Positions 26,248 through 35,123 of a DNA stretch of 64,000 nt are shown in pieces. Under the pieces are notes generated by a model. That model searched no databases. It was not told the DNA's origin and saw only the letters and a program-made list of their open reading frames with translations. The first letter of the stretch is position 1; each line of letters starts with the position of its first letter. The position numbers and the translations under genes were made by a program. The DNA is from Cellulomonas sp. SG140 (GTDB lineage: Bacteria; Actinomycetota; Actinomycetes; Actinomycetales; Cellulomonadaceae), in NCBI RefSeq assembly GCF_025770785.1, contig NZ_JANZLA010000010.1, forward strand, positions 44,239 through 108,238. Reading direction: 5' to 3'.

Positions 26248-28316
26248 CGGCGCACCCCTGCCGACCGCGCCCACCTCATGAGATGAGCGTGCACCAGCTC
26301 GGCGCCGACCAGCACTCGGCGGCCACCCACGTCCGTCCGGTCGCTCTCGTCGACCGCCCACTCCACCGGGTGCAGCAGGAACGGCCAGGACTGTGCGCCG
26401 CCCAGGCCGCCGTGCGAGCCGACCTGACCTTCGAAGGCGTGCACCTGACCGGAGGGCGTCACTGCCGACACGACCATCAGGTCGCCGGTGCCCGGCAGCC
26501 GGCCCGCCCGGGCCAGGTCCTCGGCGGCGCGCGGTCCGAGGCCGAGCACCGGGTCCGTGCCGTCGACCAGGGCCGACGAGCCGGCCCGCGCGGGCTCGAG
26601 CAGCCGGACACCCGCCTCCCCGACCGCCACCAGCCCGCGGTCGCGGGTGTCCACCACCACGACGCCGACACCAGGGCGTCCGGCGAGACCGGCGACGAGG
26701 CCCGGGTAGAGCCCCTGCAGGTCCTCGAGCGTCAGGCGGCCGCCGTGCCGCGGGAACCAGACCAGGCCGAGGTTCCCCGACCCGGTGACGACGACCTCGG
26801 GCGGACCGGCGCTCGACGCCGAGGTGACGGCCCCCCGGTCGGGCCCCGCGACGGCACCGCCCCGACGCGGCGGGCCGACCAGGCGCGTCAGCAGCATCGT
26901 CAGCGGCCCGAAGTCCTCGCCGCCGGCGCTCGTCACACCGGGTGCGTCGGGCTCCGCCATCAGCTCGCGCACCGTGTCGAGCAGCGACCGCCCCTCGACC
27001 TGCTCGTACGTCGCGCCGAGCGACTGGCCGTGGTCCGACAGGACCACGACGCGGTACCGCCGCGGCGCCCACGCCAGCACGCGCTCGAGCGTGCCGAGCA
27101 CGCCGTCCAACCCCTCGAGGGCCCGCAACGCCTCGGGCCTCGTCGGGCCGGCGTGGTGGGCGACCTCGTCGTAGTCGACGAGGTCGACGAAGACGGTCGG
27201 CACACCCCGCGCCAGCGACTCGGCGACGATCGAGGTGATCAGGTCCCGCAGCAGCACGTTGGTCAGCGCGCGCAGCGGGACGTACCAGCCCCCTCGGGAC
27301 ACCCGGGGACGGACGCCGTGCTCCCGCTGGCGGCGCGCCTGGTAGAGCTCCTTGGCCATCTCCCCGAGCGTGACGGTCAGGGCCCGGACCAGCACGAACG
27401 GTGAGGTGAAGAACCGCAGGTAGCCCTGGCCGGGCCCGAGGCCACGCCGCCGCCGGGTCCGGCTCATCACCAGGAAACCCGTCGGGGCGGCGCCCGAGAA
27501 CATCGTCGAGACCGCGACGCCCCCGTCTGCGAGCAGGCCGTCGTGCCCGGCCAGCCCGGCCTCGATGGCCGCGGCGTCCGCGGGATGGTTGGCGACGACG
27601 AGCCGGCCGCGCTCCCGGTCCCACCACCGGAAGGCCGGGACCGTGCTCGAGTCGCCGTAGAGCAGGCCGGCCTGGCTCGCCGGGGTGGTCGCCGGCAACC
27701 GCGCCCACCACGGTTCGAGCCGGTGCGACCCGTCCACGACCCACCGCTGCATCGTCGGCGCGAGGCCCGCCTCCATCGCCTGCTCGAGCACCGGGGCGGC
27801 GACGCCGTCCAGCTGGACGACGAGCAGACCGGCAGGCCGGTCGGGGTCGTCGGCCGGACGACCGGCCGCCGACGCGGCGCGACGGGCTCGCCGCACCACC
27901 CCGTCGACCACGTAGCCGTTGCCCGGTCCGGCCCACAGCCACCGCCCGGCGGCCATCACCAGCCCGGTGAGCACCAGGACCTGAACGACGGACCAGCCGG
28001 ACTCGACGTGCATGCCGGGCACGTACGCGAGAGCGGCCCACGCGACGGCCAGCTGAGCGGCGACCCCGGCGAGGAGCGCGGCGCCGGCACCGCCGAACCG
28101 GGCCACCGGCCGCAGCAGCGGTGCGACCACGAGGGCACCCACCGCGACCGCCACCGCGGTCAGCAGCACCGCGAGGGGCGAGGAGGTCCGCACGCCCGAG
28201 ACGACGGCGATCGCGGCCGCGAGCCCGACCGTCGTGGTGGCCAGCGACACGCCGGCGTCCGCCACGTCGGCCGGGGTGGGCCACCAGGCCGGTCGACGAC
28301 GCCCGGCCGTGCTCAC
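26244..28316 (-). CDS. Membrane protein with alkaline-phosphatase-superfamily phosphodiesterase domain
   Basis: A 690-residue protein. Residues about 20-130 form three or four membrane helices (VSLATTTVGLAAAIAVVSG, PLAVLLTAVAVAVGALVVAP, VQVLVLTGLVMAAG). From about 165 a type I phosphodiesterase/nucleotide pyrophosphatase domain follows: LLVVQLDGVAAPVLEQAM, the nucleophile Thr in ATTPASQAGLLYGD, VDLVDYDEVAHHAGP, VVVLSDHGQSLGATYEQ and GSHGGLGGAQSWPFLL, together giving the usual set of Asp and His zinc ligands. Relatives in databases are often called phage holin family proteins because of the N-terminus. Substrate unknown. GTG at 28316 overlaps the DUF3046 stop; a longer frame into that gene was rejected. 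Confidence 0.82.
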   Translation of the reverse strand: MSTAGRRRPAWWPTPADVADAGVSLATTTVGLAAAIAVVSGVRTSSPLAVLLTAVAVAVGALVVAPLLRPVARFGGAGAALLAGVAAQLAVAWAALAYVPGMHVESGWSVVQVLVLTGLVMAAGRWLWAGPGNGYVVDGVVRRARRAASAAGRPADDPDRPAGLLVVQLDGVAAPVLEQAMEAGLAPTMQRWVVDGSHRLEPWWARLPATTPASQAGLLYGDSSTVPAFRWWDRERGRLVVANHPADAAAIEAGLAGHDGLLADGGVAVSTMFSGAAPTGFLVMSRTRRRRGLGPGQGYLRFFTSPFVLVRALTVTLGEMAKELYQARRQREHGVRPRVSRGGWYVPLRALTNVLLRDLITSIVAESLARGVPTVFVDLVDYDEVAHHAGPTRPEALRALEGLDGVLGTLERVLAWAPRRYRVVVLSDHGQSLGATYEQVEGRSLLDTVRELMAEPDAPGVTSAGGEDFGPLTMLLTRLVGPPRRGGAVAGPDRGAVTSASSAGPPEVVVTGSGNLGLVWFPRHGGRLTLEDLQGLYPGLVAGLAGRPGVGVVVVDTRDRGLVAVGEAGVRLLEPARAGSSALVDGTDPVLGLGPRAAEDLARAGRLPGTGDLMVVSAVTPSGQVHAFEGQVGSHGGLGGAQSWPFLLHPVEWAVDESDRTDVGGRRVLVGAELVHAHLMRWARSAGVRR

Positions 28317-28555
28317 CCGCGTGCGCGGCGCGGCGGGGCAGGTCGGCGCCGGTCCGACCCCCAGCGGCGCGCCTCGGGCACGTCGAGCTCGTCGCACAGG
28401 GCGTGCCACACCTCGCGCGGCTCCACGCCCTCGTCCAGCGCCTGGGCGCCCGTGCGGTCACCCAGCTCGCCGAGTCGCAGGTCGCTGACCAGCACCCGGC
28501 CGTGGGCGCGGCCCAGCACCTCGTCGACAAGGTCCCAGAACTCGCGGTACCGCAC
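28313..28555 (-). CDS. DUF3046 family protein
   Basis: An 80-residue protein starting VRYREFWDLVDEVLGRAHGR and continuing LGELGDRTGAQALDEGVEPR to VWHALCDELDVPEARRWG, which matches actinobacterial DUF3046; the last 13 residues are a basic Pro/Arg tail. In Mycobacterium a DUF3046 gene also lies next to recA (Rv2738c, from memory), so the neighbourhood is conserved. Function unknown. GTG at 28555 gives the family N-terminus; the upstream CAGGCT is a poor -10. It is divergent from lhr, with only 58 nt between the two start codons. Confidence 0.8.
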   Translation of the reverse strand: MRYREFWDLVDEVLGRAHGRVLVSDLRLGELGDRTGAQALDEGVEPREVWHALCDELDVPEARRWGSDRRRPAPPRRARG

Positions 28556-28584
28556 GGCCTCAGCCTGCCACCCGCCGGGCGCAC

Positions 28585-28607
28585 GTGTCGGCGGCCCCCG
28601 CCATGAT
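28585..28607 (+). promoter_or_regulatory. PafBC-like promoter of lhr (leaderless)
   Basis: GTGTCGGCG (28585-28593), exactly 8 nt, then CATGAT (28602-28607), followed 6 nt later by the lhr GTG. Relative to TTGTCRGTG-N8-TANNNT there are two mismatches in the first block and one in the -10. Confidence 0.45.
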
Positions 28608-28613
28608 GGGCCC

Positions 28614-31600
28614 GTGGTGCTGGACCGCTTCTCCGAGCCGACCCGTGCGTGGTTCGCGGGCGCGTTCGCCGAGCCCACACCAGCGCAGCTCGGTGCCTGG
28701 GACGCCGTCTCGGGCGGTCAGCACGCGCTCGTCGTCGCCCCGACCGGTTCCGGCAAGACGCTGGCAGCGTTCCTGTGGGCGCTCGACGGCCTGCTGACCA
28801 CCGAGCCCCCGGAGGACCCCGTCGAGCGGTGCCGCGTGCTGTACGTCTCGCCGCTGAAGGCCCTCGCGGCGGACGTCGAGAGGAACCTGCGGTCGCCGCT
28901 GGTGGGCATCCGCCAGGCGGCGACCCGCCTCGGTCGCGTCCTGCCGGAGGTCGCGGTCGGCACGCGCACCGGCGACACGCCGCCGGAGGAGCGGCGCTCG
29001 TTCGCGCGGAGGCCGCCGGACATCCTCATCACGACGCCGGAGTCGCTCTACCTGATCCTGACGTCGGCCGCACGGGCGGGTCTCGCCGGCGTGCGGACGG
29101 TCATCGTGGACGAGATCCACGCCGTGGCGGGGACGAAGCGCGGAGCGCACCTCGCGCTGTCCCTGGAACGGCTGGACGCGCTGCTGGAGCGCCCCGGCGG
29201 CCCTGGTCCTGCCCAGCGGGTCGGCCTGTCCGCCACCGTGCGCCCGGTCGAGGCGGTCTCGGCGTTCCTCGCGGGGGCGCGGTCGCTCGACGACGGCGGG
29301 CGTCGGGTGGTGACCGTGCAGCCACCGTCGGTCAAGCGCATCGAGGTCGACGTCGTGGTGCCGGTCCCCGACCTCGCGGAGCTCGCGGCGGCGCCGACGC
29401 GCGACACCGGGCCCGCCAGCGGCTCAGCGGGGGTCGCCGACGAGCTCGCGGGCGAGCTGGTGGGCAACCGGTTCGGTGGCGACCCGGTGCCGCGTGCGTC
29501 GATCTGGCCGCACGTGGAGGAGCGCGTGGTCGACCTCGTCGCGGCGCATCGTTCGACGCTGGTGTTCACCAACTCGCGGCGTGGCGCCGAGCGGCTGACG
29601 GCCCGGATCAACGAGGTGTGGGCGGAGCGCGAGGGTGTGCCGCTCGGCTCGCCGGGCGCGCTGCAGCCGGCCTCCGTGCCGGGCCAGTCGGGGACCTCCG
29701 CCGGGGTGGACACCCGCGACGCGACGACGATCCTCGCGCGGGCGCACCACGGGTCGATGAGCCGTGCCGAGCGGACCCGGACGGAGTCGGAGCTCAAGGC
29801 CGGCGTGCTGCCGGCCGTGGTCGCGACCAGCTCGCTCGAGCTCGGCATCGACATGGGCGCCGTCGACCTGGTGGTGCAGGTCGGCTCGCCACCGTCGGTG
29901 GCCAGCGGGCTGCAGCGGGTGGGTCGTGCCGGTCACCAGGTGGGCGCGGTGTCGCACGGGGTCGTGTTCCCCACCTTCCGGGGCGAGCTGGTGCCGGCGG
30001 CGGTGACCGCCGAGCGGATGCGGTCGGGCCAGCTCGAGGCGCTATCCGTGCCGGCGAACCCCCTGGACGTGCTCGCGCAGCAGGTCGTCGCGATGGTCGC
30101 CGTCGAGGACTGGCCGGTGGACGAGCTCGCCCGGGTGGTCCGACGCTCGGCACCGTTCGCCGGCCTCGGCGACGCCACGCTGCGGGCGGTGCTCGACATG
30201 CTCGCCGGTCGCTACCCGAGCGAGGAGTTCGCCGAGCTGCGGTCACGTCTGGTGTGGGACCGCGTCCGCGACGTGCTGACCGCGCGACCAGGCGCGCTTC
30301 GGCTCGCGGTCACCAGCGGCGGCACGATCCCGGACCGCGGGCTCTTCGGCGTGTTCCTGGCCGACGGCTCGACGAGCGCCGAGGTGCCCGTCGACGCCGA
30401 GCGCACCGGTGGTCGGCTGCGCGGCGGCAAGCGCGTCGGCGAGCTGGACGAGGAGATGGTGTACGAGTCGCGCGTCGGCGACACGTTCACCCTGGGCTCC
30501 AGCACGTGGCGGATCGAGGACATCACCCCGGACCGGGTGGTCGTCACGCCGGCCCCCGGGCTGCCGGGCAGGCTGCCGTTCTGGAAGGGCGACTCCCCCG
30601 GCAGGCCGGCCGAGCTCGGGCGCGCCATGGGGGCGTGGGTCCGCGAGGTGCTGGCGCTGCCGGCGTCGGGTGCGCGGGCCCGCGTCGAGGGCGCCGGCCT
30701 CGACCCGTGGGCCGCCGACAACCTCGTGGCCTATCTGCAGGAGCAGCGCGAGGCGACCGGTGAGGTCCCGAGCGACACAGTGCTGGTGCTCGAGCGGTTC
30801 CGCGACGAGCTCGGCGACTGGCGCATCGTGCTGCACTCGCCCTACGGCGCTCGGGTGCACGCACCCTGGGCGGTGGTGCTCGGAGCCCGCCTGCGCGAGC
30901 GGTACGGCGTCGACGCGGCCGTGATGCACGCCGACGACGGGATCGTGCTGCGCCTCCCGGACCTCGTCGACATCGGCCTGGACGACCCGGTCGACCGACC
31001 GGTCGGCGACGCACCCGCCATCGGGCTCGACGACCTGCTGCTGGAGCCCGACGAGGTGGTCGACTCCGTCCGGGCTGAGCTGGGCGGCTCCGCGCTGTTC
31101 GGCGCCCGGTTCCGGGAGGCTGCCGGCCGCGCGCTGCTGCTGCCCCGCCGGCGGCCGGACCGGCGGCAGCCGCTGTGGCAGCAGCGGCACCGCGCGGCGC
31201 AGCTGTTGTCCGTCGCGGCCCAGTACCCCGACTTCCCGATCCTGCTCGAGGCCGTACGGGAGTGCCTCCAGGACGACTTCGACACCACCGCGCTCGCCGA
31301 CCTGATGCGTGACGTCCAGGCGGGACGTGTCCGGGTCCTCGAGGTGACCACGCCGCACCCGTCACCGTTCGCCCAGTCGCTGATGTTCGGGTACACGGCC
31401 CAGTTCCTCTACGACGGGGACGCCCCGCTCGCCGAGCGCAGGGCAGCGGCGCTCACCCTCGATCCCACCCTGCTGGCCGAGCTTCTGGGCTCCGGCGGCC
31501 AGTCGCAGCTCGCCGACCTGCTGGACCCGGAGGCGGTCGAGCGGACCGAGGCCGAGCTCGCCGCCCTCGCGCCGGACCGGCAGGCCACGACCCTCGAGCA

Positions 31601-33653
31601 GCTCGCCGACGTGCTGCGCCGTCTCGGCCCGTTGCCGCTCGACGAGGTGCGGGCCCGGATCCAGCCGGAGCTCCGAGAGCAGGCCACCGACTGGCTCCGC
31701 GAGCTCGAGAGGGCACGGCGGGTGATCCGGGTGCGCATCGGCGGCCTGCCGGCCGACCAAGCGGAGCAGTGGGCTGCCGTCGAGGACGCGGGGCGGCTGC
31801 GCGACGCGCTCGGCGTCGCCCTGCCCGTCGGCGTGCCCGAGGTGTTCACCGAGGTGCTGCCGGACCCGCTCGGCGACCTGCTGCGCCGGCACGCGCGGAC
31901 CCACGGCCCGTTCCCCGCGGCGCAGGCCGCGACGCGCTTCGGTCTGGGTGTCGCGGTGGTGACCGAGGCGCTGCGCCGCCTCGAGGGCCGCGGCGTGCTG
32001 GTGCAGGGCCGGCTGCGACCCGAGGTGCTGGGAGGCACCGGTGACGAGTTCTGCGACGCCGAGGTGCTGCGAACCTTGCGGCGCCGTTCGCTGGCGGCGC
32101 TCCGTGCCGCCGTCGAGCCCGTTCCGCCGCAGGCGCTGGGGGTGTTCCTGCCGCGCTGGCAGGGCGTGCTGCCGGCGGGAGGAGGTTCGCGGAGCCCGGC
32201 GAGCAACGGGCTGCACGGCGTCGACGGCGTCGCGAGGGCCGTGGAGCAGCTCGCGGGCGCCGTGGTGCCGGCATCGGCGCTGGAGACGTGGGTGCTGCCC
32301 GCCCGCGTCCGGGACTACCGGCCCGCGATGCTCGACGAGCTGCTCGCCGCCGGTGAGGTGGTGTGGGCGGGGCACGGGGCGCTGGCCGGTCACGACGGGC
32401 TCGTGTCGCTGCACCCCGCTGCGGTCGCGGACCTGACGCTGCCCGCGCTGCCGGACGGGTCCGCCGGCCCGACGGACGCGACTGCGGTCCGCCTGCGGAC
32501 GCACGTCCTGGACGCGCTCAGTGGTGGTGGTGCGTGGTTCCTCGGTGCGATCACGCAGCGCGTCCGCGCCGCGGTGGCGGACGACGACGCCTGGTCCGGC
32601 GACGCCGTCCCGTCTCAGGCACAGGTCGCCGAGGCGCTGTGGGACCTGGTGTGGTCGGGGCGGGTGACCAACGACAGCCTGGCGCCGCTGCGGGCCTGGC
32701 TGGGCACCGGGAGCACCGCTCATCGCGTGCGACCGGCGACGCCGCGAGGGCGGGCGCTGCGACCACGGCTCGGTCTGCGCGCGGCCGCGCGGCTGGGGTC
32801 GACCGCCGGCGCGTGGGCCGGCGGGGACGACGGCGCAGGTGCCGCCGTCGGACCGCATGCGGGTGGCCGTTGGTCGCTCCTGCCGCCTCGCGAGACGGAC
32901 CCGACCCTGCGCGCGCACGCGCTCGCCGCCCAGCTGCTCGACCGCCACGGCGTGCTGACCAGGGCTGTCGCCGCCTCGGAGGGACTGAGCGGGCAGTTCG
33001 GGGACGTCTACCGGGTGCTCAGCGCGTTCGAGCAGGGTGGCCAGGTGCGGCGCGGCTACTTCGTCGAGCACCTCGGGGGCTCCCAGTTCGCCCTGCCCGG
33101 AGCGGTGGACCGCCTGCGGACCGACGCGCAGGTCGTCGACCAGGCGGCCGAGCGGGCCCGCCGGCGCGACGAGGGCGACGTCGTCGCAGGCCCCGCTCTC
33201 CCCTGGCAGCTCCCCGGCGGCAGGGGCGACACGGACGGCGTCGCACCGCCGGTGGCCGTCGTCCTGGCCGCGACGGATCCGGCGAACCCCTACGGTGCGG
33301 CGCTCGGCTGGCCCGAGGGCCCGTCGCGGCCTGCCGAGGAGGGCGCAGGTCGACACCGCCCCGGGCGGAAGGCGGGGGCGCTCGTCGTCCTCGTGGACGG
33401 CGCGCTGACGCTCTACGTCGAGCGCGGCGGCCGCACAACCCTGACGTTCGCCGAGGACCGAGCGGTGCTGGCCACCGCGGCGACGGCGCTCGCCGAGGCC
33501 GCGCGGTCCGGGCGCACCGGACGGTTGACGATCGGTCGCGTCGACGGCATCGAGGTGCTCGGCGGAGCGCTGCACAGCCCCTTGGCCGACGCGCTGGTCG
33601 GCGCGGGCTTCACCCCGACGCCACGGGGCCTGCGGCTCCGGGCCGACTCATGA
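28614..33653 (+). CDS. lhr: ATP-dependent helicase Lhr, long form
   Basis: A 1679-residue superfamily 2 helicase, near the size of mycobacterial and E. coli Lhr (about 1510-1540) with extra linkers. Visible: Q-motif region AFAEPTPAQLGAW, Walker A APTGSGKTLAAFLW (about 41-54), LYVSPLKALAADVERNL, DEIH in VIVDEIHAVAGTKRG (about 164), LSATV, then VFTNSRRGAERL, HHGSMS, VATSSLELGIDMG and QRVGRAGHQVG. The long C-terminal half contains winged-helix and Lhr-specific domains (GLRLRADS at the very end). Lhr is a 3'-5' helicase with RNA:DNA unwinding and, in some lineages, a uracil glycosylase-like C-terminus. GTG at 28614 is predicted leaderless; a GTG at 28617 is the alternative. nei follows 15 nt downstream. 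Confidence 0.95.
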   Translation: MVLDRFSEPTRAWFAGAFAEPTPAQLGAWDAVSGGQHALVVAPTGSGKTLAAFLWALDGLLTTEPPEDPVERCRVLYVSPLKALAADVERNLRSPLVGIRQAATRLGRVLPEVAVGTRTGDTPPEERRSFARRPPDILITTPESLYLILTSAARAGLAGVRTVIVDEIHAVAGTKRGAHLALSLERLDALLERPGGPGPAQRVGLSATVRPVEAVSAFLAGARSLDDGGRRVVTVQPPSVKRIEVDVVVPVPDLAELAAAPTRDTGPASGSAGVADELAGELVGNRFGGDPVPRASIWPHVEERVVDLVAAHRSTLVFTNSRRGAERLTARINEVWAEREGVPLGSPGALQPASVPGQSGTSAGVDTRDATTILARAHHGSMSRAERTRTESELKAGVLPAVVATSSLELGIDMGAVDLVVQVGSPPSVASGLQRVGRAGHQVGAVSHGVVFPTFRGELVPAAVTAERMRSGQLEALSVPANPLDVLAQQVVAMVAVEDWPVDELARVVRRSAPFAGLGDATLRAVLDMLAGRYPSEEFAELRSRLVWDRVRDVLTARPGALRLAVTSGGTIPDRGLFGVFLADGSTSAEVPVDAERTGGRLRGGKRVGELDEEMVYESRVGDTFTLGSSTWRIEDITPDRVVVTPAPGLPGRLPFWKGDSPGRPAELGRAMGAWVREVLALPASGARARVEGAGLDPWAADNLVAYLQEQREATGEVPSDTVLVLERFRDELGDWRIVLHSPYGARVHAPWAVVLGARLRERYGVDAAVMHADDGIVLRLPDLVDIGLDDPVDRPVGDAPAIGLDDLLLEPDEVVDSVRAELGGSALFGARFREAAGRALLLPRRRPDRRQPLWQQRHRAAQLLSVAAQYPDFPILLEAVRECLQDDFDTTALADLMRDVQAGRVRVLEVTTPHPSPFAQSLMFGYTAQFLYDGDAPLAERRAAALTLDPTLLAELLGSGGQSQLADLLDPEAVERTEAELAALAPDRQATTLEQLADVLRRLGPLPLDEVRARIQPELREQATDWLRELERARRVIRVRIGGLPADQAEQWAAVEDAGRLRDALGVALPVGVPEVFTEVLPDPLGDLLRRHARTHGPFPAAQAATRFGLGVAVVTEALRRLEGRGVLVQGRLRPEVLGGTGDEFCDAEVLRTLRRRSLAALRAAVEPVPPQALGVFLPRWQGVLPAGGGSRSPASNGLHGVDGVARAVEQLAGAVVPASALETWVLPARVRDYRPAMLDELLAAGEVVWAGHGALAGHDGLVSLHPAAVADLTLPALPDGSAGPTDATAVRLRTHVLDALSGGGAWFLGAITQRVRAAVADDDAWSGDAVPSQAQVAEALWDLVWSGRVTNDSLAPLRAWLGTGSTAHRVRPATPRGRALRPRLGLRAAARLGSTAGAWAGGDDGAGAAVGPHAGGRWSLLPPRETDPTLRAHALAAQLLDRHGVLTRAVAASEGLSGQFGDVYRVLSAFEQGGQVRRGYFVEHLGGSQFALPGAVDRLRTDAQVVDQAAERARRRDEGDVVAGPALPWQLPGGRGDTDGVAPPVAVVLAATDPANPYGAALGWPEGPSRPAEEGAGRHRPGRKAGALVVLVDGALTLYVERGGRTTLTFAEDRAVLATAATALAEAARSGRTGRLTIGRVDGIEVLGGALHSPLADALVGAGFTPTPRGLRLRADS

Positions 33654-33668
33654 CCCGCGGGCGTCGCC

Positions 33669-34439
33669 GTGCCCGAGGGTGACGTGCTGCGGCGGACGGC
33701 CGCGCTGCTCGACCGGGCGCTGGCCGGCCGCGTCCTCGTCCGCACGGAGCTGCACTGGCCCGGCGTCGGAGGCCTCGACCTGACCGGGCGGACCGTCCTC
33801 GGCACCGTCGCCCACGGCAAGCACCTGCTCACGCGTCTCGACGACGGCACGACGGTGCACACGCACCTGCGCATGGACGGTTCGTGGCGGGTGTGGCCCA
33901 CCGGTTCGAGCCGCGCCGCCGCGCGCTCCCCCGACGTGCGGGCGGTTCTCGGCACGGAGCAGACCACGGCGGTCGGCTACCTGCTCGGGATGCTCGACGT
34001 GCTGCGCACCCGTGACGAGCAGGCGGTGGTCGGCCACCTCGGACCGGACATCCTGGCGGACCGGGTCGACGCCCCGGAGCTGCTGCGCCGGTGGAACGCG
34101 GCCGGTGGCCGTCCCGCGGCAGAGGTGCTGCTCGACCAGCGTGTCGTGGCGGGGATCGGCACCATCTTCATGGCCGAGTCGCTGTTCGCCGACCGCGTGT
34201 GGCCGTGGACGCCCGCCGACGAGGTGGCCGACCCGGAACACCTGTTCGCGGTGGCGCGTCGGCTGATGCAGCGGTCCGTCGCGGCAGGACGGCCGGACGA
34301 GCGCGTGCACGGGCGCGCGGGCAGGCCGTGCACCCGCTGCGGTGGTCCCGTCGCAGTGGGCTCCGCCGGGCAACCACCCGTCCAGCGGGTGGTGTTCTGG
34401 TGCCCACGCTGCCAGGCGCAGCCGCGAGCGACCGGCTGA
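33669..34439 (+). CDS. nei: Endonuclease VIII-like DNA glycosylase (Fpg/Nei family)
   Basis: Removes oxidised bases and nicks at abasic sites. The 256 residues begin MPEGDVLRR: Pro2 is the catalytic nucleophile and Glu3 the acid, and PEGD (rather than PELPE of Fpg) favours Nei. The conserved Lys is in GTVAHGKHLLTRL (about residue 51); the helix-two-turns-helix contains LLDQRVVAGIGTIFMAESLF; the C-terminal zinc finger has CTRCGG and FWCPRCQ. The GTG has no clear ribosome site and lies 15 nt after the lhr stop. An lhr-nei pair also exists in M. tuberculosis (Rv3296-Rv3297, from memory), supporting a shared repair operon. Confidence 0.93.
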   Translation: MPEGDVLRRTAALLDRALAGRVLVRTELHWPGVGGLDLTGRTVLGTVAHGKHLLTRLDDGTTVHTHLRMDGSWRVWPTGSSRAAARSPDVRAVLGTEQTTAVGYLLGMLDVLRTRDEQAVVGHLGPDILADRVDAPELLRRWNAAGGRPAAEVLLDQRVVAGIGTIFMAESLFADRVWPWTPADEVADPEHLFAVARRLMQRSVAAGRPDERVHGRAGRPCTRCGGPVAVGSAGQPPVQRVVFWCPRCQAQPRATG

Positions 34440-34458
34440 CCGGGCCGAGCACGACGGA

Positions 34459-34484
34459 GGGCCGCGACCCACAGGTCGCGGCCC
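34459..34484. terminator. Bidirectional terminator between nei and clgR
   Basis: GGGCCGCGACC and GGTCGCGGCCC form a perfect 11-bp stem with a CACA loop, between two convergent genes. Confidence 0.8.
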
Positions 34485-34523
34485 ACCGCACGTCACAGGC
34501 TCGGCAGCGCGGCCGGCGCACGG

Positions 34524-34871
34524 TCAGCCGACGGGCGCGAGCTCCCCGCGCGACGCCTCCCAGGTGCGCCCGTCCCAGGAGCGGCCGGCGACGGCAGCCG
34601 CCAGGTCCACCGGGACGGTGTCCGGGATCAGCAGGCCCTCGGCGACGGCGATCCGGTCGCTGACCTCACGCAGCACCAGCGACATCGGCACGTCGAGCGC
34701 GTCGCAGATGCTCGAGAGCAGCTCCGACGACGCCTCCTTCTGCCCCCGCTCGACCTCGCTGAGGTAGCCGAGCGAGACCCGAGCAGCGGACGACACCTCA
34801 CGCAGGGTGCGGCCCTGGCGCTGCCGTGCGTCCCGCAGCACGTCGCCGATCTCACGACGAAGAACGACCAT
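34524..34871 (-). CDS. clgR: XRE-type transcriptional activator ClgR
   Basis: Activates clp protease, lon and other stress genes in actinobacteria. The 115-residue protein has an N-terminal helix-turn-helix: [20 protein letters not shown] then [20 protein letters not shown] and [20 protein letters not shown]. The [20 protein letters not shown] recognition region is characteristic of ClgR and is more specific than generic XRE. The C-terminus (ELAPVG) is where family members carry a ClpP degron; it is not a classical LAA here. It lies downstream of pgsA and cinA, the usual ClgR context. ATG at 34871 has GGGGGGAG upstream; the longer frame was rejected. Confidence 0.9.
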   Translation of the reverse strand: MVVLRREIGDVLRDARQRQGRTLREVSSAARVSLGYLSEVERGQKEASSELLSSICDALDVPMSLVLREVSDRIAVAEGLLIPDTVPVDLAAAVAGRSWDGRTWEASRGELAPVG

Positions 34872-34881
34872 CCGGGCTCCC

Positions 34882-34914
34882 CCCTTCGCATCACGCTGCT
34901 TGTGCTGCGAAGGG
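34882..34914. promoter_or_regulatory. Long inverted repeat upstream of clgR
   Basis: CCCTTCGCA (34882-34890) and TGCGAAGGG (34906-34914) form perfect 9-bp arms around a 15-nt spacer, just upstream of the ribosome site. It contains CTTCGC-N5-GCT, which resembles the GTTCGC-N5-GCG ClgR motif as I recall it, so autoregulation is possible. Confidence 0.5.
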
Positions 34915-35123
34915 CTCCCCGTGAACGGGCCAACCCCCACGGCACCCGGCCGAACCTCGGCCGGAAGGCTTCCACCGTACCTTGCGGCACCCGCATGTGC
35001 GCCGCGGCGTCCGAGCGGACGATCCATCATCACGGTGGCTGCAACGCCGTCGGTACCCGGGGTGTTCCCTCGTGACCGCAGCCGGCACGGGCACCGACGG
35101 GACGACGGCGACAGGGCCACCCG

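Noticed and set aside
27543..28613. N-terminal extension of Lhr by 357 codons
   Set aside because: It runs antisense through the phosphodiesterase and DUF3046 genes and has no helicase similarity; the leaderless GTG at 28614 fits the family start.
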